A stretch of DNA of 36,723 bases from Planctomycetota bacterium (GTDB lineage: Bacteria > Planctomycetota > PLA2 > JAEUHO01). Position numbers and translations under genes: made by a program. The notes under the pieces were generated by a model that worked only from the letters and a program-made list of their open reading frames with translations, did no database searches and was not told where the DNA came from. Below are positions 1-8,075 of this stretch, piece by piece; position 1 is the first letter of the stretch; each line of letters begins with the position of its first letter. The stretch spans positions 1 to 36,723 of the forward strand of contig JAJDEM010000017.1 in the NCBI GenBank assembly GCA_029259795.1, read 5' to 3'.

Positions 1-255
1 GCGCGCCCGGCGCTGCGGATCGCCCTCCAGCACGCGAAGACCCCCGACCATGTCGGCACCGTCTTCGCCGGGCAGGATCTCGAGGCCGTCGAGAAGGCTC
101 GTGGCTACGCCTCGCAGGTCCCGCCGAGCAGCCCGTCTGTGGCGCTGTTCAAGGGCTCCGAGCTGGCGTACTTCATGCCGCGCCACATGGTCGAGAGCCG
201 CGATGCCCAGACGATCGCATTCGACCTCGTGACGGCCTTCGACGAGAACTGCTAG
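1..255 (+). CDS. Bacilliredoxin BrxA/BrxB (YphP/YqiW) family, C-terminal part (5' truncated by window edge)
   Basis: Frame 1 reads ALRIALQHAKTPDHVGTVFAGQDLEAVEKARGYASQVPPSSPSVALFKGSELAYFMPRHMVESRDAQTIAFDLVTAFDENC*, matching the family pattern KTPD..VTVFAGQD...PSSPS.AL.KG....F.PRH.IE....AFD..C. Confidence 0.88.
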   Translation, partial: ARPALRIALQHAKTPDHVGTVFAGQDLEAVEKARGYASQVPPSSPSVALFKGSELAYFMPRHMVESRDAQTIAFDLVTAFDENC

Positions 256-262
256 CGCCTCG

Positions 263-550
263 ATGGGTACGTTTCATGACGACAAGGGCGAGCTGCACGG
301 CATCACCGTTGTCGTAGACCTGAAAGACACCCGTGTGTTCGTCGGGCGCTGCGACACCGTCCTGCCCGAGGGCGTCGTCTTGCTCGACGCCGATATGCAC
401 GACGAGAGTGAGCCTACGCCGAACGGCGACGTGCTCTCCAAGGCGGACTACCTGATCAACGCCCGCAAGTTCGGCGTCTGGAAGAAGTACGAGCGCATCG
501 TCGTCCCGACAGACGCCGTAGCCAGCGTCGAGCGCCTCGGCGCGAGCTAG
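263..550 (+). CDS. Small uncharacterised protein (95 aa)
   Basis: Complete ORF directly downstream of the bacilliredoxin gene; no known motif recognised. Confidence 0.65.
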   Translation: MGTFHDDKGELHGITVVVDLKDTRVFVGRCDTVLPEGVVLLDADMHDESEPTPNGDVLSKADYLINARKFGVWKKYERIVVPTDAVASVERLGAS

Positions 551-575
551 CAATCCCCGAGCGCCTCGGCGTGAG

Positions 576-1874
576 CTAGCGCTTGCGGCGCCGCCCGGTG
601 CCGCGGATGCGACCGAACTCCTTCTCCTCGAGCTTGCGCTGCGCTTTCTCCCAGGCGAGGTCGATCGCGCCGGCGTAGTAGTGGCTGGGCTTCCAGAGCG
701 CCCAGTACTGCTTGCGCAGGTACCACGCCCCGGGCACGCGCCGGCGGGCCGCATCCAGCACCTCCAGCGCCGCCGCGAACGCACCCGCCTCGATGTGCAA
801 GGCGGCCAGTCGAAAGGCGAACGGCGCAGACTGCGGGTGGTGCTCGACGAGCGCTTGGGCGTGGATCAGCTTCTCGGCTTGCTGGCTTGCGTCGTGGTGC
901 GGGAGGAGCGCAAGCCGCGGCCCGACGGCCTTGGGCTCCGACTTGGCGAACTCACGCAGGACGTCCAGTCCGAGGCGCGGCGCGCGTCCGGCGGGCTTGG
1001 GCGGCCGCGTGACGGCGGCTTCCTTGATGTGGAGATCGATCCACGCCAGGGCGGCTTCATCGGCCCGCGTGCCCTCGGCTCGCAAGACGCCGAGTTCATC
1101 GACGTAGTACCAGTGGCCCACATCGGTCAGCGGGAAGGCGCGCGCGAGATCGGCGTAGCGGTCGACGGCAATGCGTGCGGTGCCTGCATGCTGCGCGTAG
1201 TCGCGCGCGTGCTTGTCGCCTTCGACGTCCAAGGCGGCGAACACGACGATCACGCTCTCCCCCGCGCGGTGGGCCATGACCGAGCGCCACGTGTCGAGCC
1301 GATCGCGACTCGGCGACCACGAGGCCCACGTCATCAGCAGCAAGCGCTTGCCCCGCGCGTCGCGCAGGCTGTGCGTGCTGCCGTCGAGGAACGTCAGTGC
1401 GACGTCGGGAACCAGCTGCCCCACACGCGCGCGCTTGGGCTCCTTCACGGCCCAGCGACCGCTTGCCGTCTGGAGCGCGTGCACGCCACTCTTCGCCTTG
1501 TGGCGCACACCCAGCAGCTTGGCCGCCTTGGCGAGCTCGAAGGAGGGGGCATTCGCCTCGCCGAGTACAGCGTCGCGATAGACGCCGCAGCGGTCCCGTC
1601 CGCAGAGCAGCCAGCCGCCGCGTTCCCGGCGCCGATCGGGGCGCTTGCCCTGCGGCGGGCGCGGGATCATGGGCTTGACGATCACGTCGAGTGCCACCCC
1701 GAGGTCAGCCGTCGTGATCCAGACCTTGCCGTCGGATGCGAGCTGCAGGCCGTCCGGCAACTTGATCGCCTTGCCGTCGACGGTCAGCCGCGGCACTGCG
1801 TCTTCGGCCCACGCGCCCGGCGTGAGGAGGAGCAGGAGCCCTAGCGTGAGGAGCAGGCAGCGCATGCACGCCAA
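576..1874 (-). CDS. Secreted thioredoxin-fold (TlpA/AhpC-like) protein lacking CXXC
   Basis: Signal peptide MRCLLLTLGLLLLLTPGAWA; central TlpA-like segment VGQLVPDVALTFLDGSTHSLRDARGKRLLLMTWASWSPSRDRL. Confidence 0.7.
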   Translation of the reverse strand: MACMRCLLLTLGLLLLLTPGAWAEDAVPRLTVDGKAIKLPDGLQLASDGKVWITTADLGVALDVIVKPMIPRPPQGKRPDRRRERGGWLLCGRDRCGVYRDAVLGEANAPSFELAKAAKLLGVRHKAKSGVHALQTASGRWAVKEPKRARVGQLVPDVALTFLDGSTHSLRDARGKRLLLMTWASWSPSRDRLDTWRSVMAHRAGESVIVVFAALDVEGDKHARDYAQHAGTARIAVDRYADLARAFPLTDVGHWYYVDELGVLRAEGTRADEAALAWIDLHIKEAAVTRPPKPAGRAPRLGLDVLREFAKSEPKAVGPRLALLPHHDASQQAEKLIHAQALVEHHPQSAPFAFRLAALHIEAGAFAAALEVLDAARRRVPGAWYLRKQYWALWKPSHYYAGAIDLAWEKAQRKLEEKEFGRIRGTGRRRKR

Positions 1875-1913
1875 GCTAGCAGCCTTCCGTACGCGCCTCG
1901 GCTCACGAGTCCG

Positions 1914-3893
1914 CTAGTACCCCGGAATCGAGCGAAGGCCTGCGGGGGGCGCGCTGCCTTCGAGGTCGGGATCGGCGGCGGCGCGCTCCTCGGCGATTGG
2001 GCCGGGCATGCCGTCCATCAGGCGCTTGATGTCCTCGGCGGCGGCGGCGACCTGAGCCTTCGGCCCCGCGACCGTGACGATGTAGGTGCGGGTGAGGTCG
2101 CAAGCGAAGTGCGCGACGCCGTGGATGTGCGCCGGCGTCGGCAGCGGGTGCTGCAGGCCGGTCTCGCCCATGACGCTCGACGCGCTTGCCTGTCCTGCGG
2201 AGAAGATCCGCCCGAGCAGCATCTGGGCGATCTGAGGGAGCCCGGCCGCGGAGACCTCCCGGCGAATGACGGTGTAGGTCAGCGTGACCTCGCCCTTGCG
2301 GACGGTGGCGAACGTGGCGGGCCTGCGCCCGCCGAGCGAGCCCGTCCAACCCTTCGGCAGCTTCAGCCCGAGTCCGCGGCGGCGATCGACGAGCTCGAGG
2401 CCGGCGAACGGGTCGGCGGCCGTATCCCCCTGGTCGGCGGTGTGGCGGGGAAATGTCGTCTTCTCGAAAACGGCCCAGGCCTTGTCGAACGAGTCCGCCG
2501 GTACGCCGTCGAGGATCAGGAGCTCCTGGCCGCGCTTGAGGATGCGGCCGCGGCCGTAGGTGTTCGTGAAGTCGAAGCTCATCGTCGGCACGCTGGCTGC
2601 GTCGTCTCGTTGCCAGCCGCCACCCTTCCAACTATCCCCGGCGACCTTGCGGCGGGCCTCGCCCAGCAGGCGCGCGGCTTCTTCCGAGTCCTCGAGCGTG
2701 TCGAACGCGAAGGCCTGGACGAAGATGATGTGCTTGGCGTCGTTCTCGATGAACTGCGCGCGGCCCGCATCCCAGCCGCGCGAGGCGATGGTGGAGCGGT
2801 CGTCGAGGAACGTACCGAAGTCCATGTCCCGCGCTGCCAGGCGGCCGTCGCGGCCACCCATGAAGTAGTCGAGGAAGAGAGCCAGGTCGAGCTCGCCGAC
2901 ACTGTGTTCGTCGAGTGTCTTCCAGGGCTTGCCGAGGGCGGCTGCGAGATCACCGCCCCACGTGACCTTGCGCGGGTAGTCGCGCTCGGCGCCCAGCCAC
3001 TTGTGGGGGTGGAGGACCTGCTCCTGCGTCGTGGGCGGATCATCGAGCAGGCGCTGCATGCCCGCGCGGTAGCCGTACTTCTTGAACAGATGGCTGACGA
3101 AGTTCGGGCCGATCTGATAGTGCAGTTGGGTGGTCAGGAGAATGTAGGCTGGCGTCGTCCGCAGCATGTCCTGCTGAGCCGCCCCGCCCGTTTGCTTGGC
3201 CATGGACGCGTAGTAGTGCCGTGCGACGTCAGGCTGCAAGTCCTGGAAGCGGCGTCGTCCGTACTCGGCGCTGCCTTCCATCATGCAGCGGATGGCGAAG
3301 ACGCGGTCCGGGTCGGATTCGCGGTAGGGCTTCTCGATCTTCTCGAAGTCGAAGTGCTGATCCTCGAGTGCATGGATGAGCTCGTGAGCAATCGTGGGCT
3401 TCTGCCCCTCGACATCCAGCCCCTCGATGACGACCATCTTCCCCGTCTCGGGGTTGTAGAAGCCTGCGATGGCCGACTCGTACATGGCGAGCACCATCTG
3501 CTGGAGGTCTTCCGTCGGCTTCAGCAGGCCGATGCGCCGCAGGATGCGCGTGTCCCGATCCCAGTCCTCGGGGGTCGCTTCCTTGGCAAGCTCCGAGATC
3601 ATGAAGGCGCGCAGTTCCTTGCGCGTCATCACGGCGGCTTCGACCGGCCGCTTCCACGGCAGATCGCGAATCTTCGAGACCAGCGGTCGAAGCTTGTCCA
3701 CCGCCTTCTGGATGCGTGCCTTCTCGGCCGCCTTCTTCTGCGCCTCGGGCGTCTTCGCCACGGGCGGGGCCGGCTCGGCCTTGGGCGTCTCGCCGTCGGG
3801 CGTCGCGGGCTTCGGGTCGTCCGCCACGGCGACGCTCCACGAGGCAAACACGACGCAGGCCAGCAAGGCAGGCCAGAGCAGGAGGCGGGGCAT
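1914..3893 (-). CDS. Exported zinc-metallopeptidase-like protein (HExxH)
   Basis: Signal peptide MPRLLLWPALLACVVFASWSVAVA; motif TIAHELIHALEDQHFDF. Start set at the internal Met (3893) because the upstream extension is not signal-like. Confidence 0.75.
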   Translation of the reverse strand: MPRLLLWPALLACVVFASWSVAVADDPKPATPDGETPKAEPAPPVAKTPEAQKKAAEKARIQKAVDKLRPLVSKIRDLPWKRPVEAAVMTRKELRAFMISELAKEATPEDWDRDTRILRRIGLLKPTEDLQQMVLAMYESAIAGFYNPETGKMVVIEGLDVEGQKPTIAHELIHALEDQHFDFEKIEKPYRESDPDRVFAIRCMMEGSAEYGRRRFQDLQPDVARHYYASMAKQTGGAAQQDMLRTTPAYILLTTQLHYQIGPNFVSHLFKKYGYRAGMQRLLDDPPTTQEQVLHPHKWLGAERDYPRKVTWGGDLAAALGKPWKTLDEHSVGELDLALFLDYFMGGRDGRLAARDMDFGTFLDDRSTIASRGWDAGRAQFIENDAKHIIFVQAFAFDTLEDSEEAARLLGEARRKVAGDSWKGGGWQRDDAASVPTMSFDFTNTYGRGRILKRGQELLILDGVPADSFDKAWAVFEKTTFPRHTADQGDTAADPFAGLELVDRRRGLGLKLPKGWTGSLGGRRPATFATVRKGEVTLTYTVIRREVSAAGLPQIAQMLLGRIFSAGQASASSVMGETGLQHPLPTPAHIHGVAHFACDLTRTYIVTVAGPKAQVAAAAEDIKRLMDGMPGPIAEERAAADPDLEGSAPPAGLRSIPGY

Positions 3894-3985
3894 GGCGATC
3901 TCCGGTCGGGGGAGCGCGATGCTACTGCCTGCGGCGGGGGCGCTATCAATCCGCAAAGGCCCGGGTGAAGGGGTACCATCGGCCT

Positions 3986-4543
3986 ATGTGCGTCCTGGCC
4001 CAGACCGTTGCGATCCCCGACATGATCCTGCTCGGATTGTGCGCGCTCTTGGGCATCCGGGGCGCGATCAAGGGCTTCGCCTGGCAGCTCGTCCGCACCA
4101 TCGGATTGGTGGCCGCCCTCTGGGCCGCTACGCGCTTCTACGACCCGGTCGGCGGCTGGCTGGACGAGCGGCTTCCCATCCCGTCGATGACCGCGCCGTG
4201 GGTCGGCTGGCTCGGCGTGCTCGCCGTCGTCTTTCTCGTCTTCTCCTACCTTGCGTGGGTTGCCAAGGGTGCCGTGAAGACCATCAACCTTGGTGGCCTC
4301 GACCGGCTGCTCGGCTTCCTGCTCGGTGGTGTGATGGCGTTGCTCGTGGGTGCGGCGGCCTTCGTGATGTGGGGCCACTACGTCGGCGAAGATCGGCTGC
4401 GAACCACGCTCGAAGACTCGATCTCGGCGCGCTACATGGCCGAGGCGGTGGACGTCGTTGCGCCGCTCTTCCCGGAAGACATCCGCACACGCTTTCGAAA
4501 GTCCCTCGACGCGCTCGATGCGGCGGGTGAGGCGAGCGAGTAG
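3986..4543 (+). CDS. CvpA family membrane protein
   Basis: N-terminal D-MILLGLCALLGIRGAIKGFAWQLVRTIGLVAALWAA..F topology with four hydrophobic segments, typical of CvpA. Start moved to ATG 3986. Confidence 0.75.
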   Translation: MCVLAQTVAIPDMILLGLCALLGIRGAIKGFAWQLVRTIGLVAALWAATRFYDPVGGWLDERLPIPSMTAPWVGWLGVLAVVFLVFSYLAWVAKGAVKTINLGGLDRLLGFLLGGVMALLVGAAAFVMWGHYVGEDRLRTTLEDSISARYMAEAVDVVAPLFPEDIRTRFRKSLDALDAAGEASE

Positions 4544-4560
4544 CGAAGCGAACGCAGGCG

Positions 4561-5310
4561 CTAGTCCTCGTCGACCGTCTCGAAGCCGTCGATCTCAAGC
4601 AAGTCGGACGGCATCTCGAACGCGCGGGGCGCTTCCGGCAGCGCGGATTCGGGGTCGCTGGCTGCGACGGTTGCCTCGTCCGACTCCGGTGTCGAGGGCT
4701 CTGCCATCGGCGCATCCGAGTCGCCGGGGGTCCACGCGCCCGGACTGGGCGACGCGGGGGCGGCGGGCGCCGGCCACGCAGCCGCAGGCGGCGGGGCCTC
4801 GGCCTCGGCGGTCGTGCGGTACTCATAGCGCGCCCAGCCGCGCACCTCGGCGCGCCGGCTCTCGAGCGCGGTTGCGCCTGCGCCAGCGCTCATGAGTTCG
4901 ACAAGCGCGGCGTCGTAGCAGACGTCGTCGTCGACCCGAATCGCCGGCATGCGGCCTTCGCGCTCGAGCCGCTCGAGAGCGGGCGGCGTGGCGAAGAGGG
5001 CGCGGGCGGCGTCGCCCGGCGAAAGCAGCGTGTCGCAGGGCAGCTTGCTGCGAGCCCGGACGGGCTTGCGCGCACCCGCGGCCGGCGGGGCCAAGCGACC
5101 GAGCCAGTAGGACGCGAGCGAGATGGCGTCGGCGTTGCTCTTGCCGGACTCGGCGTCGACCCAGGGCGCGGGCAGCCCCAGCAGCGGCCCGACCTGGGCC
5201 GAGGGAATCAGCCGGATGCGGGCTTCCCGGCCGAGACGGATCGGATCCTTGAACAGCAGGGGTCCAGCCTCGGAAAGATCGTAGAGTTGGGCGTCGTCAA
5301 GGGAGAGCAT
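4561..5310 (-). CDS. Uncharacterised protein with a possible MerR/excisionase-like helix-turn-helix segment
   Basis: 249 aa ORF; segment LLSPGDAARALFATPPALERLEREGRMPAIRVDDDVCYDAALVELM resembles a MerR-like HTH; Pro/Ala-rich acidic C-terminus. Confidence 0.55.
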   Translation of the reverse strand: MLSLDDAQLYDLSEAGPLLFKDPIRLGREARIRLIPSAQVGPLLGLPAPWVDAESGKSNADAISLASYWLGRLAPPAAGARKPVRARSKLPCDTLLSPGDAARALFATPPALERLEREGRMPAIRVDDDVCYDAALVELMSAGAGATALESRRAEVRGWARYEYRTTAEAEAPPPAAAWPAPAAPASPSPGAWTPGDSDAPMAEPSTPESDEATVAASDPESALPEAPRAFEMPSDLLEIDGFETVDED

Positions 5311-5369
5311 CCCAACCAGTCTACGCGTGGGTCCCCCGGTTCCCGGGGCGCACGTGAGGAGAGCCCGCC

Positions 5370-5933
5370 ATGCGCCACATCCCGAGCCTCACGCAAGACG
5401 TCTACCGCCTGCTACTCCTCGCGCTCGCGGTGGGCAGTCTCGTCGCCTGCAACAGCACCAACGAGGGCCCGCCCGCGACGGGCGCCGTGGCCCCGACCGT
5501 CGCGGGGGGCGCGCCGACGGCCTCCTACGCCGGGTATCAGGACGCCAAGCTCGCCTTCACTCGCCAGAGTGCGGACGGCATCGTCATCGCGACGCTGGAG
5601 GACTCGAGCTGGCTGCGCTTCGAGGGCCCGGCCGAGCAGGTGCAGGCCAACCACAAGGCCTACTTCGAGTACGGCTACACGACCTTTGGCGTGACGCTCC
5701 GCGCCCGCTCGTTCACCCGCCCGACCACCGAGCAGTTCCTGCTCGAGGACAGTACGGGCGCCCGCGTCAGCAGCCGCCCGGTGACCTTCAAGGGCAACCT
5801 CGTGACGGTGGACGATCGCTGGCAGTACGACTTCGATCTGTCCTTCCGCCACACGATCACGCGCGACGTGACCTGGCTGAAGCTCACGCGCATCTCGGAC
5901 GGCGAGTTCGTGGAATGGACGTTCGGTGGCTGA
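5370..5933 (+). CDS. Putative lipoprotein, uncharacterised
   Basis: Signal plus lipobox-like LLLLALAVGSLVAC|NSTNEG. Confidence 0.7.
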   Translation: MRHIPSLTQDVYRLLLLALAVGSLVACNSTNEGPPATGAVAPTVAGGAPTASYAGYQDAKLAFTRQSADGIVIATLEDSSWLRFEGPAEQVQANHKAYFEYGYTTFGVTLRARSFTRPTTEQFLLEDSTGARVSSRPVTFKGNLVTVDDRWQYDFDLSFRHTITRDVTWLKLTRISDGEFVEWTFGG

Positions 5934-5948
5934 TCCCGCGCAGGTCGG

Positions 5949-7172
5949 CTACGTCGCTTGACGCAGCGTGCCGCGTGCGACGCGGTCGAGCACGGCTTCC
6001 ACGGGCCCACCGACGGCGACCGTGCGGATGCCGACGGCCCGCAGCAAGGTGACCGCGCGGGCCGAGAAGCCCGTGGCCACGACGGCGCGACAGCCGACGA
6101 CCGCGCGGAGGAACGTACGGGCATCGCCCACCCCGTCGTAGCGGCGCCGGGGGTTCTCCAAGAGGGCGCGCGTGCCGAGGCAGCGGATCTGTCGGCCGGT
6201 GACCGCGTAGATGTGCAGGAGGGGTGTGCCGGCCAGCGTCGCGTCGACCAAGGTGCCATCCCGGCTGGCGACAGCGATGACCTGGGCCTGGCGGCGCGGC
6301 AGTAGATCCGCGGTCTCCCCTTCTTCGGCGCCGGCCGGTAGCGTGCGCATCACATCCACGGCTTCAAGGCGATCGACGTCGACGGGCTTTGCGCGTCGCG
6401 GGTTGATCCAGTCCGTGACCCGCGGCTCGGTTGCCGGCGGGGCGGCAGCGAAGACGCGCTCGACGACCTCGCGGGCTTCTTCCAGCTCGGTTTCCGTCGG
6501 CGCGCCGCCCCGCGAGAGAGGCGCGCCATCCACCGGTTGATGAGGCACGAGGTCGAGGCGCTCTGCGCCCCCGGCCAGGGCCAGACGTGCGATGGCTTCG
6601 ATCTCGCGATCGTTCGCGGTCGGGATCAGGGTCGTGCGTACGGCGAGGGGAAGGCCCTCCCGCTCTGCAATCGCAAACGCCCGCTTGGATTCTTCGAGCA
6701 GCAGCCGCGCAGCAGCCGGTCGGTCCAGCGTGTCGGCGCGGTAGTCGGCGGCGGCGACCAAGCGCTCGGCTGTGCGGAGCGTCGCGGCGTCAAACCGCAG
6801 CACGAGGTAGCCGAGTCCGAACGATGTGAGCTCCTCGGTGTAGTCCGCCAGCAGTGGCCCGTCGATGACGAGCCCCGTGAGTACATCGGGGTGGTGCTCG
6901 CGCAGCAGCGCGAGGATCCGCAGCACGCTCTCGGGGCTCGAGAGCGGATCGCCGGGCCCTTCGATCTCCAGGACGAGCGGGCCGCGCAGGCTGGTCCGCG
7001 CGCTGGCGACGTAGCGCATGACGTCGGGTACATCGATGACGGGCGCCTCGGCATCGAACGGCCGGTCGCGCCGGAGCATCAGCGGGCGCGGCGCCGCCGG
7101 GAGGTTGAGCCGCCAGATTCCGAGGCTCGGGCCGGAAGCGGTCGAACCGGCGGGGGGCGTGTCGGATGTCAT
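5949..7172 (-). CDS. NifB-like protein (degenerate radical SAM fold fused to NifX/dinitrogenase-cofactor-like domain) lacking cluster cysteines
   Basis: WRLNLPAAPRPLMLRRDRPFD aligns with NifB R(I/M)HLPVAP.CNIQCN(F/Y)CNR(K)FD; followed by NifB-like EIEGPGDPLSSPESVLRIL..LREHHPDVLTGLVIDGPLLADYTEEL and TLIPTANDREIEAIARLA; C-terminal VIAVASRDGTLVDATLAGTPLLHIYAVTG...CRAVVATGFSARAVTLLRAVGIRTVAVGGPVEAVLDRVARG resembles the NifX/NifB C-terminal domain. Start Met at 7172. Confidence 0.72.
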   Translation of the reverse strand: MTSDTPPAGSTASGPSLGIWRLNLPAAPRPLMLRRDRPFDAEAPVIDVPDVMRYVASARTSLRGPLVLEIEGPGDPLSSPESVLRILALLREHHPDVLTGLVIDGPLLADYTEELTSFGLGYLVLRFDAATLRTAERLVAAADYRADTLDRPAAARLLLEESKRAFAIAEREGLPLAVRTTLIPTANDREIEAIARLALAGGAERLDLVPHQPVDGAPLSRGGAPTETELEEAREVVERVFAAAPPATEPRVTDWINPRRAKPVDVDRLEAVDVMRTLPAGAEEGETADLLPRRQAQVIAVASRDGTLVDATLAGTPLLHIYAVTGRQIRCLGTRALLENPRRRYDGVGDARTFLRAVVGCRAVVATGFSARAVTLLRAVGIRTVAVGGPVEAVLDRVARGTLRQAT

Positions 7173-7247
7173 GGCTCTCGTGGGGGAACGGTGTACCGGC
7201 CCTTGCGGGGGGTCGCAAGGACGGCCTCTCGGAGTAGAACCGGGCCC

Positions 7248-8012
7248 ATGAACGACGCTTCGCCCGCCGCCACACCGCCGCCCGACGACGACGTCCGCGT
7301 CGTGGCGGCCGCGCCCGCCGAGGCGCCGATCTCGATCCTGGCGGTGATTGCGTTTCTCTCGAGCTTCATCGCGGGGCCCCTCGCCTACATGGCGGGCTGG
7401 AAGGTCGTGTTGATTCCGATCGCCATTGCCGCGTTGGCGCTGATGTTGATTCGGGCAAGCGGCAAGCGCGGGCGCCTGCTTGCGATCTTCGGCTTGCTCG
7501 TCGCAACGGGCTTTGGTTCGTGCGCTTGGCTCGCGCACTACAAGGGCTCGGATGAACTCACCGCCGTGCCGCGCGGTCTGCTTGGGATCCTCTCGGACAA
7601 AGGCATGACGGCCGAGGCCAAGGACACCGCCCTTGCGACCTGGGCGTGGCCCAAAGCGCTCGAGGAGAACCCCGGGCTGCCAGCGTCGTGGCGGGCGCGC
7701 TTCGCCAAGATCGAGAGCGAGCTCGGCGCTTGGTCCGGCGAGGTCGTCCACGGTGACCACCAGGTCGGCTTCAACGCAATCTTCATGCCCCCGACCCATG
7801 GCGAGGAGATCGAGCCACCGCGTGGGGCCCCCGCGGCTTCCGCGCTCGTTCCGGGCGGCGCGGTCTGGGTGAAGGCCCCCTTCGCCAAGGGCACGATCTG
7901 GGTCTGCGCGGTCCTCCTGACGGGCGACGGGGACTTCCGCGAGGAGCATTTCAGGGCTTACCGGGATGGCGTGCACCCTGTGGCGGGGGCGATCCGCTAC
8001 TTCCGTCCCTGA
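7248..8012 (+). CDS. Membrane protein, uncharacterised
   Basis: ATG 7248; Pro/Asp-rich N-terminus, two or three hydrophobic segments, soluble C-terminal domain. Confidence 0.65.
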   Translation: MNDASPAATPPPDDDVRVVAAAPAEAPISILAVIAFLSSFIAGPLAYMAGWKVVLIPIAIAALALMLIRASGKRGRLLAIFGLLVATGFGSCAWLAHYKGSDELTAVPRGLLGILSDKGMTAEAKDTALATWAWPKALEENPGLPASWRARFAKIESELGAWSGEVVHGDHQVGFNAIFMPPTHGEEIEPPRGAPAASALVPGGAVWVKAPFAKGTIWVCAVLLTGDGDFREEHFRAYRDGVHPVAGAIRYFRP

Positions 8013-8075
8013 CTTGCGCGTGTGGGCCGTGCGTTTCGGTAGACTAGCGGTCTGATCCGGTACGCGGAGAGCCCC

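Noticed and set aside
681-1844. 387-aa + strand ORF antisense to the TlpA-like gene
   Set aside because: Shadow ORF typical of high-GC codon bias; Arg/Ala/Gly-rich with no domain, while the opposite frame has a signal peptide and fold.
2109-3968. 619-aa + strand ORF antisense to the metallopeptidase-like gene
   Set aside because: Mirror frame of a real gene; no recognisable motif.
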